The position numbers were made by a program, and so were the translations under genes. From Alphaproteobacteria bacterium (lineage in GTDB: Bacteria > Pseudomonadota > Alphaproteobacteria > Caulobacterales > Caulobacteraceae): DNA of 44,296 bases. Where the stretch lies: assembly GCA_025359785.1 (NCBI GenBank), contig JANYET010000001.1, positions 1 through 44,296 of the forward strand, in the 5' to 3' direction. Below are positions 15,995 to 24,608 of this stretch, in pieces. The notes beneath the pieces were generated by a model that saw only the letters and a list, made by a program, of their open reading frames with translations, was not told the origin of the DNA and searched no databases. The stretch's first letter is position 1. Each line of letters begins with the position of its first letter.

Positions 15995-18403
15995 CTAGAA
16001 CCGGGCCTTGACGCCGGCGACGACCGTGCGCCGCGGTCCGGCATAGATCGCCCCGGTCGCGGTCTCCAGCACGCTCGCGGGGTTGGCCGCGCCGGTCGTG
16101 GCGTTGAGGCTGTCGGTGACGTTGGAGGCCGACCCCACATAGACCTTGTCGGCGATGTTCTGGACGGTGACGTAGAAGCTCAGCCGCGACATGGCGCCAA
16201 GCCCGGGCGGCGGATCGTAGTGCGCGCCAAGATTGACGATGGCGTAGCCCGGCGCCTTCACCAGATTGGCGTTGTCCATCACCGTGTCGCCCTTGATGTT
16301 CCACTCCAGATAGCCGCCGACCCCTTGCAGGGGGCCGGACGGCTGTTCGTAGGCGGCCCGCGCGTTGAGGTAGTCCGGCACGACGCCGGGGATCGACTTG
16401 CCGGAGCGGTCGAAGACGGTGCTGAAGGCCCCCGCGCTCAGCCGTTCGACATAGGTGCGGTAGGTCTGTTCGTTGTGCAGATAGGCAAGGTTCAGATGCG
16501 CGCCGGGCAGCAGGGCCGGCAGCGGCCGCCAGTCCACCGCCGCCTCGACCCCGCGATGCTCCGACTTCGGCGCATTGAACGTGAAGCTCTGGAGGTTGGC
16601 GCCGGCGGACTGGGTGACCAGTTCGTTGCGGAAGAACTCGTCGAAATAGACCAGGCTGGCCGTGAGCGCGCCGCCCAGCCGAAGATCGCCGCCCAGATCG
16701 ACCCCCACCACCCGCTGGGCGTTGAGTTGCGTGTTGTTGCCCGGAACGCCGGCGGCGGTGATAAACAGGTTGGTGGCCTGTGGCGTGCCGTAACCGGCCG
16801 CGACGCGGGCGTGCAGTGTCAGGGCGCCGTTCGCCCGGAAGGTCGCCGCAAGGTCCGGCGCCACGTTGCTGTAGGTGCGGTCGCCACGGATAAGGGTCAG
16901 CGTCGGCGTGGCGGTCACCGGATAGGCATAGGCCGTCTGCAGCGCCTTGAGCTCGGTCCGCTCCGCCCCGATGCCGGCCGCGAGCGTCAGGCGATCCGTC
17001 AGGTCCACCTCGCCGCGCGCCCGGACACCGTAGTTGGCATGCGTGCCGCTGACATATTGCGTGAGTGCGCCAAGCGTCGCCGTGCCGCTGGCCGGCACGT
17101 TGTAGGACGCTGAATTGATATTCTCGATGTTGCCGTAGGCTCCGGCGAACAGCACGGTCCGCCGTCCCGAGAGCGTGCCGACCCACGTGATGTCGCTGAT
17201 GGCGTTGAACGACGGGAAGGTCCCGATGGCGGCCGTGGCGCTGGTCGGCTGCTTGATGTCGCGGTTGTCCCAGACCAGTTGCGCGCGTCCGGTGAGGTCT
17301 TGCGAAAACGCGTGGTCCCAGCGCGCGCCGACGATGGTGCGGCGGTCGTTGCGTTGCAGGTCGGCGGCCTGGGCGCTGACGCTCTGGCGCGCGCCGTTGA
17401 CGCCGTTGGTGAACAGGCTGACCGATGCGCAGCCGACGGCGGCCAGAGCCTCACAGCCCTGCTGATAGGGATTCTGGCGGAACTGAACCAGAGATTCCCG
17501 GATCGACAGATTGGTGTCGGTGTCGTTGTTGATGAACTTGACGGTGAGCCGATCCGACGGGCTCAGCGCATAGGTCGCCAGCGCGTTGACCGTGCCGGTG
17601 TGGAAGTTGGTGTGCTGGGTGAACCCGCCACCGGACACATAGCTGGCGAACCCGGAATATTCCGCGCGCTCGCCGATCCCGCCGCCGGTCACGAACAGGT
17701 TGCGGTAGTCATAGCTGCCCACGTCGGCGGACAGCTGGACCCCGTCCAGATCGCGGCCCGGCCGGGTGTAGAATTTCATCGCTCCGCTGGTGGCGTAGTT
17801 GCCATAGAGCGCCGACGACGGACCCTGGATCACGTCGATACGGGCATAGGCGTGCGGATCGGTGAGATCGGTTCGCGCCAGGCCGTCCGGCTGGGTGACC
17901 GGGAAATCGTCCTCGAAGACCTGCAGGTTGCGGATGCCGAAGGTCTGGCGCGCGTTGGAGCCCCTGACCGAGATCGACTCGTCGCGGGGGCCATTGCCCA
18001 TCGCGAAGGTCACGCCCGGGGTCAGCACCAGGATGTCACCGATATTGACGGCCGGCGTATGGGCGAACTGCTCCGCGCTGACCGACAGGACGGTCTGGCC
18101 GGTCGGCCGGTCGCCGACGTGCGCCGCCGCGCCCTTGACCAGCAGTTCGCTGACCTGGGGGGTGTCGTCACGTCTTGGCCCGGACCGGATCGACGGAGCT
18201 GGAGCCGCCGTCGCGGCCGGCCCGTCCAGCATGGCGAGCTCGCCTTGCAGGCTTTGAATCTGGCGGTTGAGCGCCGCGCGGCGGGCCTCGACCGGGTCCT
18301 CCGCCTGGGCGGCGCCGGCATGAGCGAAGGCGACGAGGAAGGACAGGCCGAGGGCGGCGCTCAGGGCGCGCGGCGACACGCCGGCGCGGAAATCACGAAA
18401 CAT
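15995..18403 (-). CDS. TonB-dependent outer-membrane receptor
   Basis: The product (802 residues) has a signal peptide (LGLSFLVAFAHAGAAQA) and then a short helical segment (EARRAALNRQIQSLQGELAML), likely coiled coil. The plug domain follows, with SVRGSNARQTFGIRNLQVFEDD, RIDVIQGPSSALYGNYATSGAMKFYTR, and then a 22-strand barrel ending in the terminal phenylalanine (VAGVKARF) recognised by the Bam machinery. Such receptors import chelated metals, vitamins or sugars using TonB energy. The neighbours DUF2946 (upstream) and PepSY_TM (downstream) point to a metal ion rather than a sugar. Sequence alone does not name the substrate; copper, iron chelates and cobalamin remain possible. Confidence 0.93.
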   Translation of the reverse strand: MFRDFRAGVSPRALSAALGLSFLVAFAHAGAAQAEDPVEARRAALNRQIQSLQGELAMLDGPAATAAPAPSIRSGPRRDDTPQVSELLVKGAAAHVGDRPTGQTVLSVSAEQFAHTPAVNIGDILVLTPGVTFAMGNGPRDESISVRGSNARQTFGIRNLQVFEDDFPVTQPDGLARTDLTDPHAYARIDVIQGPSSALYGNYATSGAMKFYTRPGRDLDGVQLSADVGSYDYRNLFVTGGGIGERAEYSGFASYVSGGGFTQHTNFHTGTVNALATYALSPSDRLTVKFINNDTDTNLSIRESLVQFRQNPYQQGCEALAAVGCASVSLFTNGVNGARQSVSAQAADLQRNDRRTIVGARWDHAFSQDLTGRAQLVWDNRDIKQPTSATAAIGTFPSFNAISDITWVGTLSGRRTVLFAGAYGNIENINSASYNVPASGTATLGALTQYVSGTHANYGVRARGEVDLTDRLTLAAGIGAERTELKALQTAYAYPVTATPTLTLIRGDRTYSNVAPDLAATFRANGALTLHARVAAGYGTPQATNLFITAAGVPGNNTQLNAQRVVGVDLGGDLRLGGALTASLVYFDEFFRNELVTQSAGANLQSFTFNAPKSEHRGVEAAVDWRPLPALLPGAHLNLAYLHNEQTYRTYVERLSAGAFSTVFDRSGKSIPGVVPDYLNARAAYEQPSGPLQGVGGYLEWNIKGDTVMDNANLVKAPGYAIVNLGAHYDPPPGLGAMSRLSFYVTVQNIADKVYVGSASNVTDSLNATTGAANPASVLETATGAIYAGPRRTVVAGVKARF

Positions 18404-18464
18404 GGAAAACTCCGATCACATGAGGGCAGGCCCAGCCGCGATGTCGCGGGGGCGATGAAGGCGC

Positions 18465-18905
18465 TCAGGTGATCGAGGGGGGTCCGGTGGTGAACGGCGG
18501 CGGGGCGGCGAGGCCCAGCCCCGGCCGCTGGGTGGTCAGCAGTGCCGGCGACGCAACGGCCGCGAAGCGGACCGGCGCATCGACGCTGGAGAGCAGCGGC
18601 GTCGCATGGGTCGCGGCCGCCGAGGCGTAGGTGCAGGGATGGTCGCCGCCTTTGGACTTGCCGCTGTCGGGCTGGCCGCTGTGGGACTTGCCCGGATCTG
18701 GCGGGACAGCCCGGCCGCTTGCATCGAGGGTCAGCACCATGGCGCCCTGACCGGTGCAGATCACCAGACCGGGCAAGGCGTTCGCTGTGGACTCCGTCGC
18801 CAGCATATAGCCGGCCGGGACCAGCAGCCTGACGAACAGCGCGAGCGCGGCGAGCGTGAGGCTCACCCGACTCAACCGTCCCGCCGATGCCATTCCCCGC
18901 GCCAT
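18465..18905 (-). CDS. DUF2946 family protein
   Basis: The product (146 residues) has an N-terminal hydrophobic segment (LSRVSLTLAALALFVRLLVPAGYM) and then VICTGQGAMVLTLD. A Ser/Gly/Lys-rich linker is followed by GDHPCTYASAA and a low-complexity Pro/Ala tail. The paired cysteine segments (CTGQG and HPCTYA) fit DUF2946, which commonly stands beside TonB receptors and PepSY proteins in copper or other metal regions. It is probably an inner-membrane or periplasmic protein of the same transcription unit, about 60 bp upstream of the receptor gene. The biochemical function of the family is not established. Confidence 0.8.
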   Translation of the reverse strand: MARGMASAGRLSRVSLTLAALALFVRLLVPAGYMLATESTANALPGLVICTGQGAMVLTLDASGRAVPPDPGKSHSGQPDSGKSKGGDHPCTYASAAATHATPLLSSVDAPVRFAAVASPALLTTQRPGLGLAAPPPFTTGPPSIT

Positions 18906-18971
18906 GGCGCCGGTTAACCCCGGTCCTGGCGAAATGTCCAGCGGCGAGGTCGGTGAAGCGCGCGGCGCGTC

Positions 18972-21140
18972 TCAGTCCTTGCGCCGGTCCACGGTCTCGA
19001 CGCTGGGGTTGGCGCGCAGGGCGGCGGCGATGTGGGTCAGGTGGCGGGCGTCCTGCACGTCGACATCGATGTCCACGTCGAAAAAGTCTGCCTGGCGGTG
19101 GTGCATCCGCAGCTGCACGATGTTGCCGCCGGCCTCGCCGATGATCGTGCAGACCTGGCCCAGCACGCCGGGCGAATTGCGGATGGTGGCGATCAGCTTG
19201 GCGCGGGCGATAGAATTGCGCTCGGCCTCCGGCGTCCACTGCAGGTCGCGCCAAACCTCCTCGCGCTCCTCGAACTCGGCGAGCTTTTCGCAGTCGATGG
19301 TGTGGACGGTGAGCCCCTTGCTGTCGTCGCCCAGGATGCCAACGATCCGGTCACCGGGCACCGGAGTGCAGCACTCGCCGAAGTGGATGGAGACGCCGGG
19401 CGTCAGCCCGCCGCCGCGCACATAGAGCTTGGCCTGTTTGCCGTCCTCGATGCGATGGCGCGCGGTCGCGGCCTTGCGCTCGTCGGCCTTCAGGCCCGGG
19501 AAGACCGCCTCAAGCACCTGCGGCGGCGACACCCGGCCGCGGCCGACGGAGTCGAACAGCTCCTCCTCGCTGGCCGCCGCGAAGCGGTCGAGCGCCGGGC
19601 GCAGCGAGACGTCCTTGCGCGACTTGCCGGCCGCCTCGAAGGTCTGATCGATGGTGGCGCGGCCGAGCCGGGTGAACTCTTCCTTCTCGGTCTGGCGGAT
19701 GTGACGGCGGATGGCCGAGCGGGCGCGGCCGGTGATCGTGATCGAGCGCCAGTCGGGCGGCACCACCGGCTTGCCGCCGCGGATCACCTCCACCACGTCG
19801 CCGTTCGCCAGCACGGTGCGCAGCGGCTTCAGCTCGCCGTTGATCTTCACCCCGATACAGGTGTCGCCAATGTCGGTGTGCAGGGCGTAGGCGAAGTCCA
19901 GCGGCATGGCGCCGGTGGGCAGGCTGACCAGACGGCCCTTCGGCGTGAAGACGAACGCCTGGTCGAGGAACATCTCGAGCTTGGCGTGCTCCATCAGCTC
20001 TTCGGGGTCGCCGCCGTGTTCCAGCACCTGGACGAGGTGGCGCAGGTTGACCAGCGGATCACGTCCGCCGGCGGCCTGCTGATGCTCCAGATCGAAGCCG
20101 TAGGACTTGTCCTTGTAGCGCCAGTGGGCGGCGACGCCCTCCTCGGCCACACGGTCCATGGCCTCGGTGCGGATCTGCATCTCGATACGCATGCCGCGCG
20201 GCCCCACGACGGTGGTGTGCAGCGAGCGGTAGTTGTTGCGCTTGGGCGTGGAGATGAAGTCCTTGAACCGCTCCGGAATGCCCGGCCAGGCGCGGTGGAT
20301 GACGCCCAGCGCACGGTAGCAGTCGTCCTCGGTGTCGACGATCACCCGAAACGCGTAGATGTCGGAAAGCTGAGAGAAACCAATCGATTTGCGCTGCAGC
20401 TTGCGCCAGATCGAATAGGCGTTCTTTTCCCGGCCAAAAACCCGGGCCGGCACGTTGGCGGTCTCGAGCTTGGCGGCGATTTCGCCGGAGACCTGGGAGA
20501 CCGCCCCGCCCTGGTCGTGGCGCAGGGTGTCGAGCCGGCGGCCGATGGCGTCGCGGGCCACCGGGTTGAGGTGCTCGAACGCCAGCTCCTCCAGCTCGGT
20601 GCAGATGCGGTGGACACCGATCGAGCGCGCCAGCGGGGCGTAGATGTCCAGGGTCTCGCGGGCGATCCGCTCGCGTTTCGCCGGGCTGGCGATGTGCTGC
20701 AGCGTGCGCATGTTGTGCAGGCGGTCGGCGAGCTTGACCATCAGCACCCGGACGTCGCGGCTGATGGCGAGGATGAACTTCCGTAGGTTCTCGGCCTGGC
20801 GCAGGTGCTCGGAGGAAAGCTCGAGCTTGGAGAGCTTGGTGACCCCCTCGACCATCTCGCCGATTTCCGGACCGAACAGATCGTCGATCTCGGCGCGGGT
20901 GACCTCGGTGTCCTCGATCACGTCGTGCAGCAGGGCCGTGACGATGGTCGCGGTGTCGAGACGGTAGTCGGTGAGGATGCCCGCCACCTCGATAGGGTGG
21001 GCGAAATAGGGATCGCCCGACGCCCGCTTTTGCGCCCCGTGCATGCGCATGGCGTAGACATAGGCGCGGTTCAGCAGCGCTTCGTCGGCGGTGGGGTCGT
21101 AGGAGCGGACCTTATCGATCAGCTCGAACTGGCGCAGCAT
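18972..21140 (-). CDS. spoT: Bifunctional (p)ppGpp synthetase/hydrolase
   Basis: This single Rel/SpoT enzyme makes and degrades the alarmone (p)ppGpp. From MLRQFELIDKV it has 722 residues. The HD hydrolase has ALLHDVIEDTEV (His-Asp at about 72-73). The synthetase follows, with RNNYRSLHTTVVGPRGMRIEMQIRT. The TGS domain is near VFTPKGRLVSLPTGAMPLDFAY, and a C-terminal ACT domain begins around NSIARAKLIATIRNSPG. Both catalytic halves look intact. The frame is open to a GTG at 21194, adding 18 Ala/Lys-rich residues; I prefer 21140 because the family begins at this motif and aaggggcgg lies about 9 bases upstream. It follows rpoZ, a conserved order. Confidence 0.96.
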   Translation of the reverse strand: MLRQFELIDKVRSYDPTADEALLNRAYVYAMRMHGAQKRASGDPYFAHPIEVAGILTDYRLDTATIVTALLHDVIEDTEVTRAEIDDLFGPEIGEMVEGVTKLSKLELSSEHLRQAENLRKFILAISRDVRVLMVKLADRLHNMRTLQHIASPAKRERIARETLDIYAPLARSIGVHRICTELEELAFEHLNPVARDAIGRRLDTLRHDQGGAVSQVSGEIAAKLETANVPARVFGREKNAYSIWRKLQRKSIGFSQLSDIYAFRVIVDTEDDCYRALGVIHRAWPGIPERFKDFISTPKRNNYRSLHTTVVGPRGMRIEMQIRTEAMDRVAEEGVAAHWRYKDKSYGFDLEHQQAAGGRDPLVNLRHLVQVLEHGGDPEELMEHAKLEMFLDQAFVFTPKGRLVSLPTGAMPLDFAYALHTDIGDTCIGVKINGELKPLRTVLANGDVVEVIRGGKPVVPPDWRSITITGRARSAIRRHIRQTEKEEFTRLGRATIDQTFEAAGKSRKDVSLRPALDRFAAASEEELFDSVGRGRVSPPQVLEAVFPGLKADERKAATARHRIEDGKQAKLYVRGGGLTPGVSIHFGECCTPVPGDRIVGILGDDSKGLTVHTIDCEKLAEFEEREEVWRDLQWTPEAERNSIARAKLIATIRNSPGVLGQVCTIIGEAGGNIVQLRMHHRQADFFDVDIDVDVQDARHLTHIAAALRANPSVETVDRRKD

Positions 21141-21280
21141 CTTCGGCCGCCCCTTGCTCGCGGCAGGGGCGGTCGCCGACTTGGCCATGGCCACGGCTGG
21201 CGCGGATGTTGGGGCGTCGGTCTTCGTGGCGGCGGGTTGAGGCGCCGCCGGGGCGGTCAGAGGGTCTGCGCCGTCTGGGC

Positions 21281-21640
21281 TCAGTACCGCTCCTCCTGAC
21301 CGCCATCGCGGTCGCTCTGCAGGGCGCGAACCAGTTCCAGTTCGCTCATCTGCATGTGGGTCGGGTCGGCCAGCAGGGCCAGGGTCTCGGCCTCTTCCTC
21401 GGCTTCCGAACGCTCATCGACGCGTTGCAGCGTCCCGATCAGGGCTTCGCGCAGTTCCTCGGCGTCGACCACGTCGTCAGCGATCTCGCGCAGCGACACG
21501 ACAGGGTTCTTGTCATTGTCGCGATCGACCAGGATCTGGGCGCCGGCCGAAATGGCGCGGGCGCGGTGCGACGCCAACAACACGAGGTTGAAGCGGTTGG
21601 GCACCTTTTCGATGCAGTCTTCGACAGTGACGCGAGCCAT
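21281..21640 (-). CDS. rpoZ: RNA polymerase omega subunit
   Basis: Omega assists assembly of RNA polymerase and contacts ppGpp in proteobacteria, which fits its place just before spoT. The 119-residue product begins [30 protein letters not shown], the diagnostic omega N-terminus, followed by [15 protein letters not shown]. The C-terminal third is acidic and variable. A ribosome binding site (gagga, 4 bases before ATG) and a promoter-like pair at 21671-21699 lie upstream, giving a short leader of about 25 bases. The stop is about 140 bp before the spoT start, with no terminator seen between them. Confidence 0.96.
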   Translation of the reverse strand: MARVTVEDCIEKVPNRFNLVLLASHRARAISAGAQILVDRDNDKNPVVSLREIADDVVDAEELREALIGTLQRVDERSEAEEEAETLALLADPTHMQMSELELVRALQSDRDGGQEERY

Positions 21641-21670
21641 GGAATCCTCGAAACGGGGAGAGAACCTGGG

Positions 21671-21699
21671 AAAATAGAGGTTCGGGGCTCATTGTGCAA
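21671..21699 (-). promoter_or_regulatory. Candidate sigma-70 promoter of rpoZ
   Basis: On the minus strand TTGCAC (21694-21699) and TATTTT (21671-21676) are separated by exactly 17 bases, resembling the alphaproteobacterial CTTGAC-N17-CTATAT pattern. Predicted transcription would start near 21664, leaving about 24 bases before the rpoZ ATG and including the gagga ribosome binding site. This is motif matching by eye only. Confidence 0.4.
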
Positions 21700-21838
21700 C
21701 GCCGCAAAAGCCGCAGGGCGACACAGGAGCCCTGAGCGCGGGGCTGGAAACGCCATTACCGCGAATTCACCACGATAGGTTGCGAAGCCTCAACGGATAG
21801 TTGGCATTCTGGCGGCGTCAGTCTCGCCGGAACTCTCG

Positions 21839-22657
21839 ATGCCGCCGCAATCTTCTGCCCCAGGGCCCGCCGCCAAGCCGGATCTGCGATTTCCGTGGGA
21901 GCCGGAATCCGTCAACCGGGCCAATCTGGTCACCGCCAGCCTGCGACAGCTGTTGCTCGAGCGCGCGCCAAGGCGGGCGCCACAGACCCTGCTGATCGCG
22001 GCCGGCGCACTGGCGGGCTTCGCGGCGCAGAACGCGGCGCTGGAACAGGGCGAACTCCTCACCGCGCGGCGCGACCTGGTAGCGCCGGAGAGCCTGATGC
22101 TGCGCCAGGGCCCGGGCGGAGAACGCTATCTGCTGGGCCGCTGGGTGAACGCCCCGCTGCTGCTGGGCTACGGCCATGGCTTTCCGCTGCAACGGTTCGT
22201 GATCCAGGCGGCCGCGGCGGCCGGCGTCGCCCGCAATCAGTTCCCCGACTACTGGGACCTGGAGCGCAAGGTCGCCAAGGGCGCGGCTTCGGGCGCCCTG
22301 GGCCGGCTGGAACCCGCTGAGGGCCGCGAACGGCTGGCCCGGCCGCAAGATGTGCTGCAGGCGATCTGGCTGCCGGCGCGGCGGATGCTGACCGCACCGA
22401 TGCCGCTTGAACTCGCCGACGAGCCGCCGATCAGCGCGGCGCACTGGCCGACGGCCCTGTCGCTGGTGGCCGCGCGCCTGATCGCGGTGGTCGCCGATGC
22501 GGTGGGGCCGGGCCTCGCCGCCGACCTGGTGATGGAAGCCGCGCTCATCGCCTCGAAGCTCGATCCCGACCTGGTGGACCCCGGCCGCTGGACACTCGCC
22601 CCCGGCCCCCGCGGCCTGCAGATCGCCCGCGACGACCGCCGCCGCCGCGTGGCGTAA
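21839..22657 (+). CDS. Conserved hypothetical protein
   Basis: The product (272 residues) has no motif I can name. It begins with a Pro-rich stretch (PPQSSAPGPAAKPDLRFPWEPES), then helical segments such as TASLRQLLLERAPRRAPQTLLIAAGALAGFAAQNAAL. Later come RYLLGRWVNAPLLLGYGHGFPLQRFVIQ and several Ala/Leu-rich helices (LSLVAARLIAVVADAVGPGLAADLVMEAAL). The Ala-rich helices are not convincing membrane spans. No signal peptide is visible. Codon use is like its neighbours, and the frame is long enough that it is surely a gene. It lies between rpoZ and folK on the opposite strand. Confidence 0.75.
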   Translation: MPPQSSAPGPAAKPDLRFPWEPESVNRANLVTASLRQLLLERAPRRAPQTLLIAAGALAGFAAQNAALEQGELLTARRDLVAPESLMLRQGPGGERYLLGRWVNAPLLLGYGHGFPLQRFVIQAAAAAGVARNQFPDYWDLERKVAKGAASGALGRLEPAEGRERLARPQDVLQAIWLPARRMLTAPMPLELADEPPISAAHWPTALSLVAARLIAVVADAVGPGLAADLVMEAALIASKLDPDLVDPGRWTLAPGPRGLQIARDDRRRRVA

Positions 22658-22757
22658 GGCGGTTTCGCCGAGACCGGATCACGAGGGACCTTCCCTGCCG
22701 GCGGCGGCCAGCGTCGCCCACGTGCGTGCCGCGGCGCTGAGCTTGAGGCCTAGGGGA

Positions 22758-23285
22758 TCAGATCGGCCGCGCGTCTCGGCCAACAGTGGCCACCTTGGCG
22801 AGGGCCTGGGCCGTCTCGCCCGTGACGGGATGGCGCCAACCGGGAGCGATCTCGGCCAGGGGGCCCATGACGAACAGGCGGTCGTGGGCTCTGGGGTGCG
22901 GCAGGATCAGGGCGGGGCCGTCGCTGACCTCGCGGCCATGGGCGATCAGGTCGAGATCGAGGGTACGCGGGGCGTTGGCGAGACCTCTCGTCCTGCCAAA
23001 CGATCGCTCGATGGCAAAAAGCGCCTCCAGAACCGCCGATGGCGGGCCGTTCGCCTCGACAATGGCGACGCCGTTGCGATACTCATGCCCGGCGGGATCG
23101 GGCCAGGCGGCAGAGCGCCACCAGCCGGAGCGGGCCAGCACGGGCAATCCGGCCTGGGGAAATCGCGCGAGAGCCGCTTCCAGCAGCGCCTCCTGCGACG
23201 AGAAATCGCCGGCCAGGTTGCCGCCAAGGGCCACGACTATTGCGTCGTCCAGCCCGCGGCCTGACGCCGTCATGGATTTGGGCAT
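22758..23285 (-). CDS. folK: 2-amino-4-hydroxy-6-hydroxymethyldihydropteridine diphosphokinase
   Basis: HPPK transfers pyrophosphate from ATP to the pterin precursor of folate. The 175-residue product has VALGGNLAGD near the N-terminus and GHEYRNGVAIVE, ERSFGRTRGLANAPRTLDLDLI and LPHPRAHDRLFVMGPLAEIAP. The paired aspartates in TLDLDLI bind magnesium. The first ATG (23285) gives MPKSMTASG; the ATG at 23273 is equally possible. It is divergent from the NYN gene, and the two start regions nearly touch, so each promoter must lie within the other gene or be absent from the spacer. Confidence 0.95.
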   Translation of the reverse strand: MPKSMTASGRGLDDAIVVALGGNLAGDFSSQEALLEAALARFPQAGLPVLARSGWWRSAAWPDPAGHEYRNGVAIVEANGPPSAVLEALFAIERSFGRTRGLANAPRTLDLDLIAHGREVSDGPALILPHPRAHDRLFVMGPLAEIAPGWRHPVTGETAQALAKVATVGRDARPI

Positions 23286-23301
23286 TGGAAAGTTCGAGAC
23301 G

Positions 23302-23910
23302 ATGACCTTCTACCCCACCGACCGTCTGGCGCTGTTCATCGACGGGTCGAACCTCTATTCCGCAGCCAAGGGCCTGGGCTTCGATATCGACTACCGCAAG
23401 CTGCTGGAAGAGTTCCGCAAGCGTGGCGTCCTGATCCGGGCCTACTATTACACCGCCCTGGTCGAGGACGAGGAGTACTCGCCGATCCGGCCGCTGGTCG
23501 ATTGGCTGGACTACAACGGCTATGCCCTGGTGACCAAGGCGGCGCGGCAATACACCGACGCGCAGGGTCGCAAGCGCTGGCGCGGCGACATGGATGTCGA
23601 GATCGCCGTCGACATGATGGAGATGGCCGCGGGCGGCGCCGACCACCTGGTGCTGTTCTCCGGCGACGGCGACTTCCGGGCGCTGGTCGAGGCCGTGCAG
23701 CGGCGCGGATCGCGGGTCACCGTGGTCTCCACCGTCAAGTCGCAGCCGCCGATGGCGTCCGACGACCTGCGCCGGCAAGCCGACAATTTCGTGGACCTGG
23801 CGGACCTGTCCAGCATCATTGGCCGCCCCGCGCGCCTGCCGCGGTTCATCCAGGAAAGCCGCGGCGAACGCCAGCACGAGGACGAGCCGGAGGCCGATGC
23901 CGAGGCCTGA
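23302..23910 (+). CDS. NYN domain protein, LabA/DUF88 family putative RNase
   Basis: NYN domains are PIN-like nucleases that cut RNA. The 202-residue product has the acidic motifs of the fold: RLALFIDGSNLYSAAK, RWRGDMDVEIAVDMMEMA and HLVLFSGDGDFRALVEAVQRRG, which supply the metal-binding aspartates. The C-terminal tail is acidic (EDEPEADAEA). The start at 23302 gives MTFYPTDRLALF; an in-frame ATG at 23272 would add ten residues. It is followed by the uracil-DNA glycosylase gene, which overlaps it by 14 bp. Catalytic residues are intact, but its RNA target is unknown. Confidence 0.9.
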   Translation: MTFYPTDRLALFIDGSNLYSAAKGLGFDIDYRKLLEEFRKRGVLIRAYYYTALVEDEEYSPIRPLVDWLDYNGYALVTKAARQYTDAQGRKRWRGDMDVEIAVDMMEMAAGGADHLVLFSGDGDFRALVEAVQRRGSRVTVVSTVKSQPPMASDDLRRQADNFVDLADLSSIIGRPARLPRFIQESRGERQHEDEPEADAEA

Positions 23911-24550
23911 AGAGGCGGTCGCGCCCGAGCCGCCGCGCGATTGTCCGCTGTGCCCCAGGCTGGTGGCCTACCGCGCCGCCAACGCCACGGCCAATCCCAA
24001 CTGGTTCAACGGACCGGCGCCCTCCTGGGGTGATCCGGACGCGCGCCTGCTGGTCGCGGGCCTGGCGCCCGGACGCACAGGCGCCAACCGCACCGGACGG
24101 CCGTTCACCGGCGACCACGCCGGCTGGCTGCTCTATGCCACGCTGAAGAAGACCGGGTTCGCGACCGGGACCTATGACCCGAACGGCGAGGACGACCTGC
24201 GGCTCGTCGATTGCCTGATCACCAATGCGGTGCGCTGCGCCCCGCCGGGCAACAAGCCCGAGACCAGCGAAGAGAACACCTGCCGCCCGTTCCTGACTGC
24301 CCGCATCGCCGCCCTGCCCCGGCTGAAGGTCATCGTCACGCTCGGCGACGTTTCACGGCGCAATGTCCTGAAGGCGCTGGGCCTGAAGGCCTCGGCGGGC
24401 CTGCCGGGGCACGGGACGGAGTTCGCGGCCGGGCCGTACACGGTTCTGAACAGCTATCACTGCTCGCGGCTCAACACGAACACCGGGCGGTTGACGCCCG
24501 CGATGTTCGAGGCGGTGTTCGAACGCGCGCGGGCGCTCTTGGACGGCTAG
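23897..24550 (+). CDS. Uracil-DNA glycosylase, family 5-like (4Fe-4S)
   Basis: This enzyme family removes uracil and some oxidised bases from DNA. The 217-residue product has RDCPLCPRL near residue 15, then VAGLAPGRTGANRTGRPFTGD (motif A of family 5), NAVRCAPPGNKP, ENTCRPFL, and the late NSYHCSRLNTNTGRLTP motif. The four cysteines in CPLC, VRC and NTC fit the iron-sulfur ligands. Family-5 enzymes lack the catalytic polar residue of family 1, consistent with motif A here. ATG 23897 has ggagg just upstream and overlaps the end of the NYN gene. Confidence 0.9.
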   Translation: MPRPEEAVAPEPPRDCPLCPRLVAYRAANATANPNWFNGPAPSWGDPDARLLVAGLAPGRTGANRTGRPFTGDHAGWLLYATLKKTGFATGTYDPNGEDDLRLVDCLITNAVRCAPPGNKPETSEENTCRPFLTARIAALPRLKVIVTLGDVSRRNVLKALGLKASAGLPGHGTEFAAGPYTVLNSYHCSRLNTNTGRLTPAMFEAVFERARALLDG

Positions 24551-24608
24551 CCCTTGCCACCCGGCGGTAACCGGTCGAACCTCAGGAACGCGACGGTCGG
24601 GGGACCAG

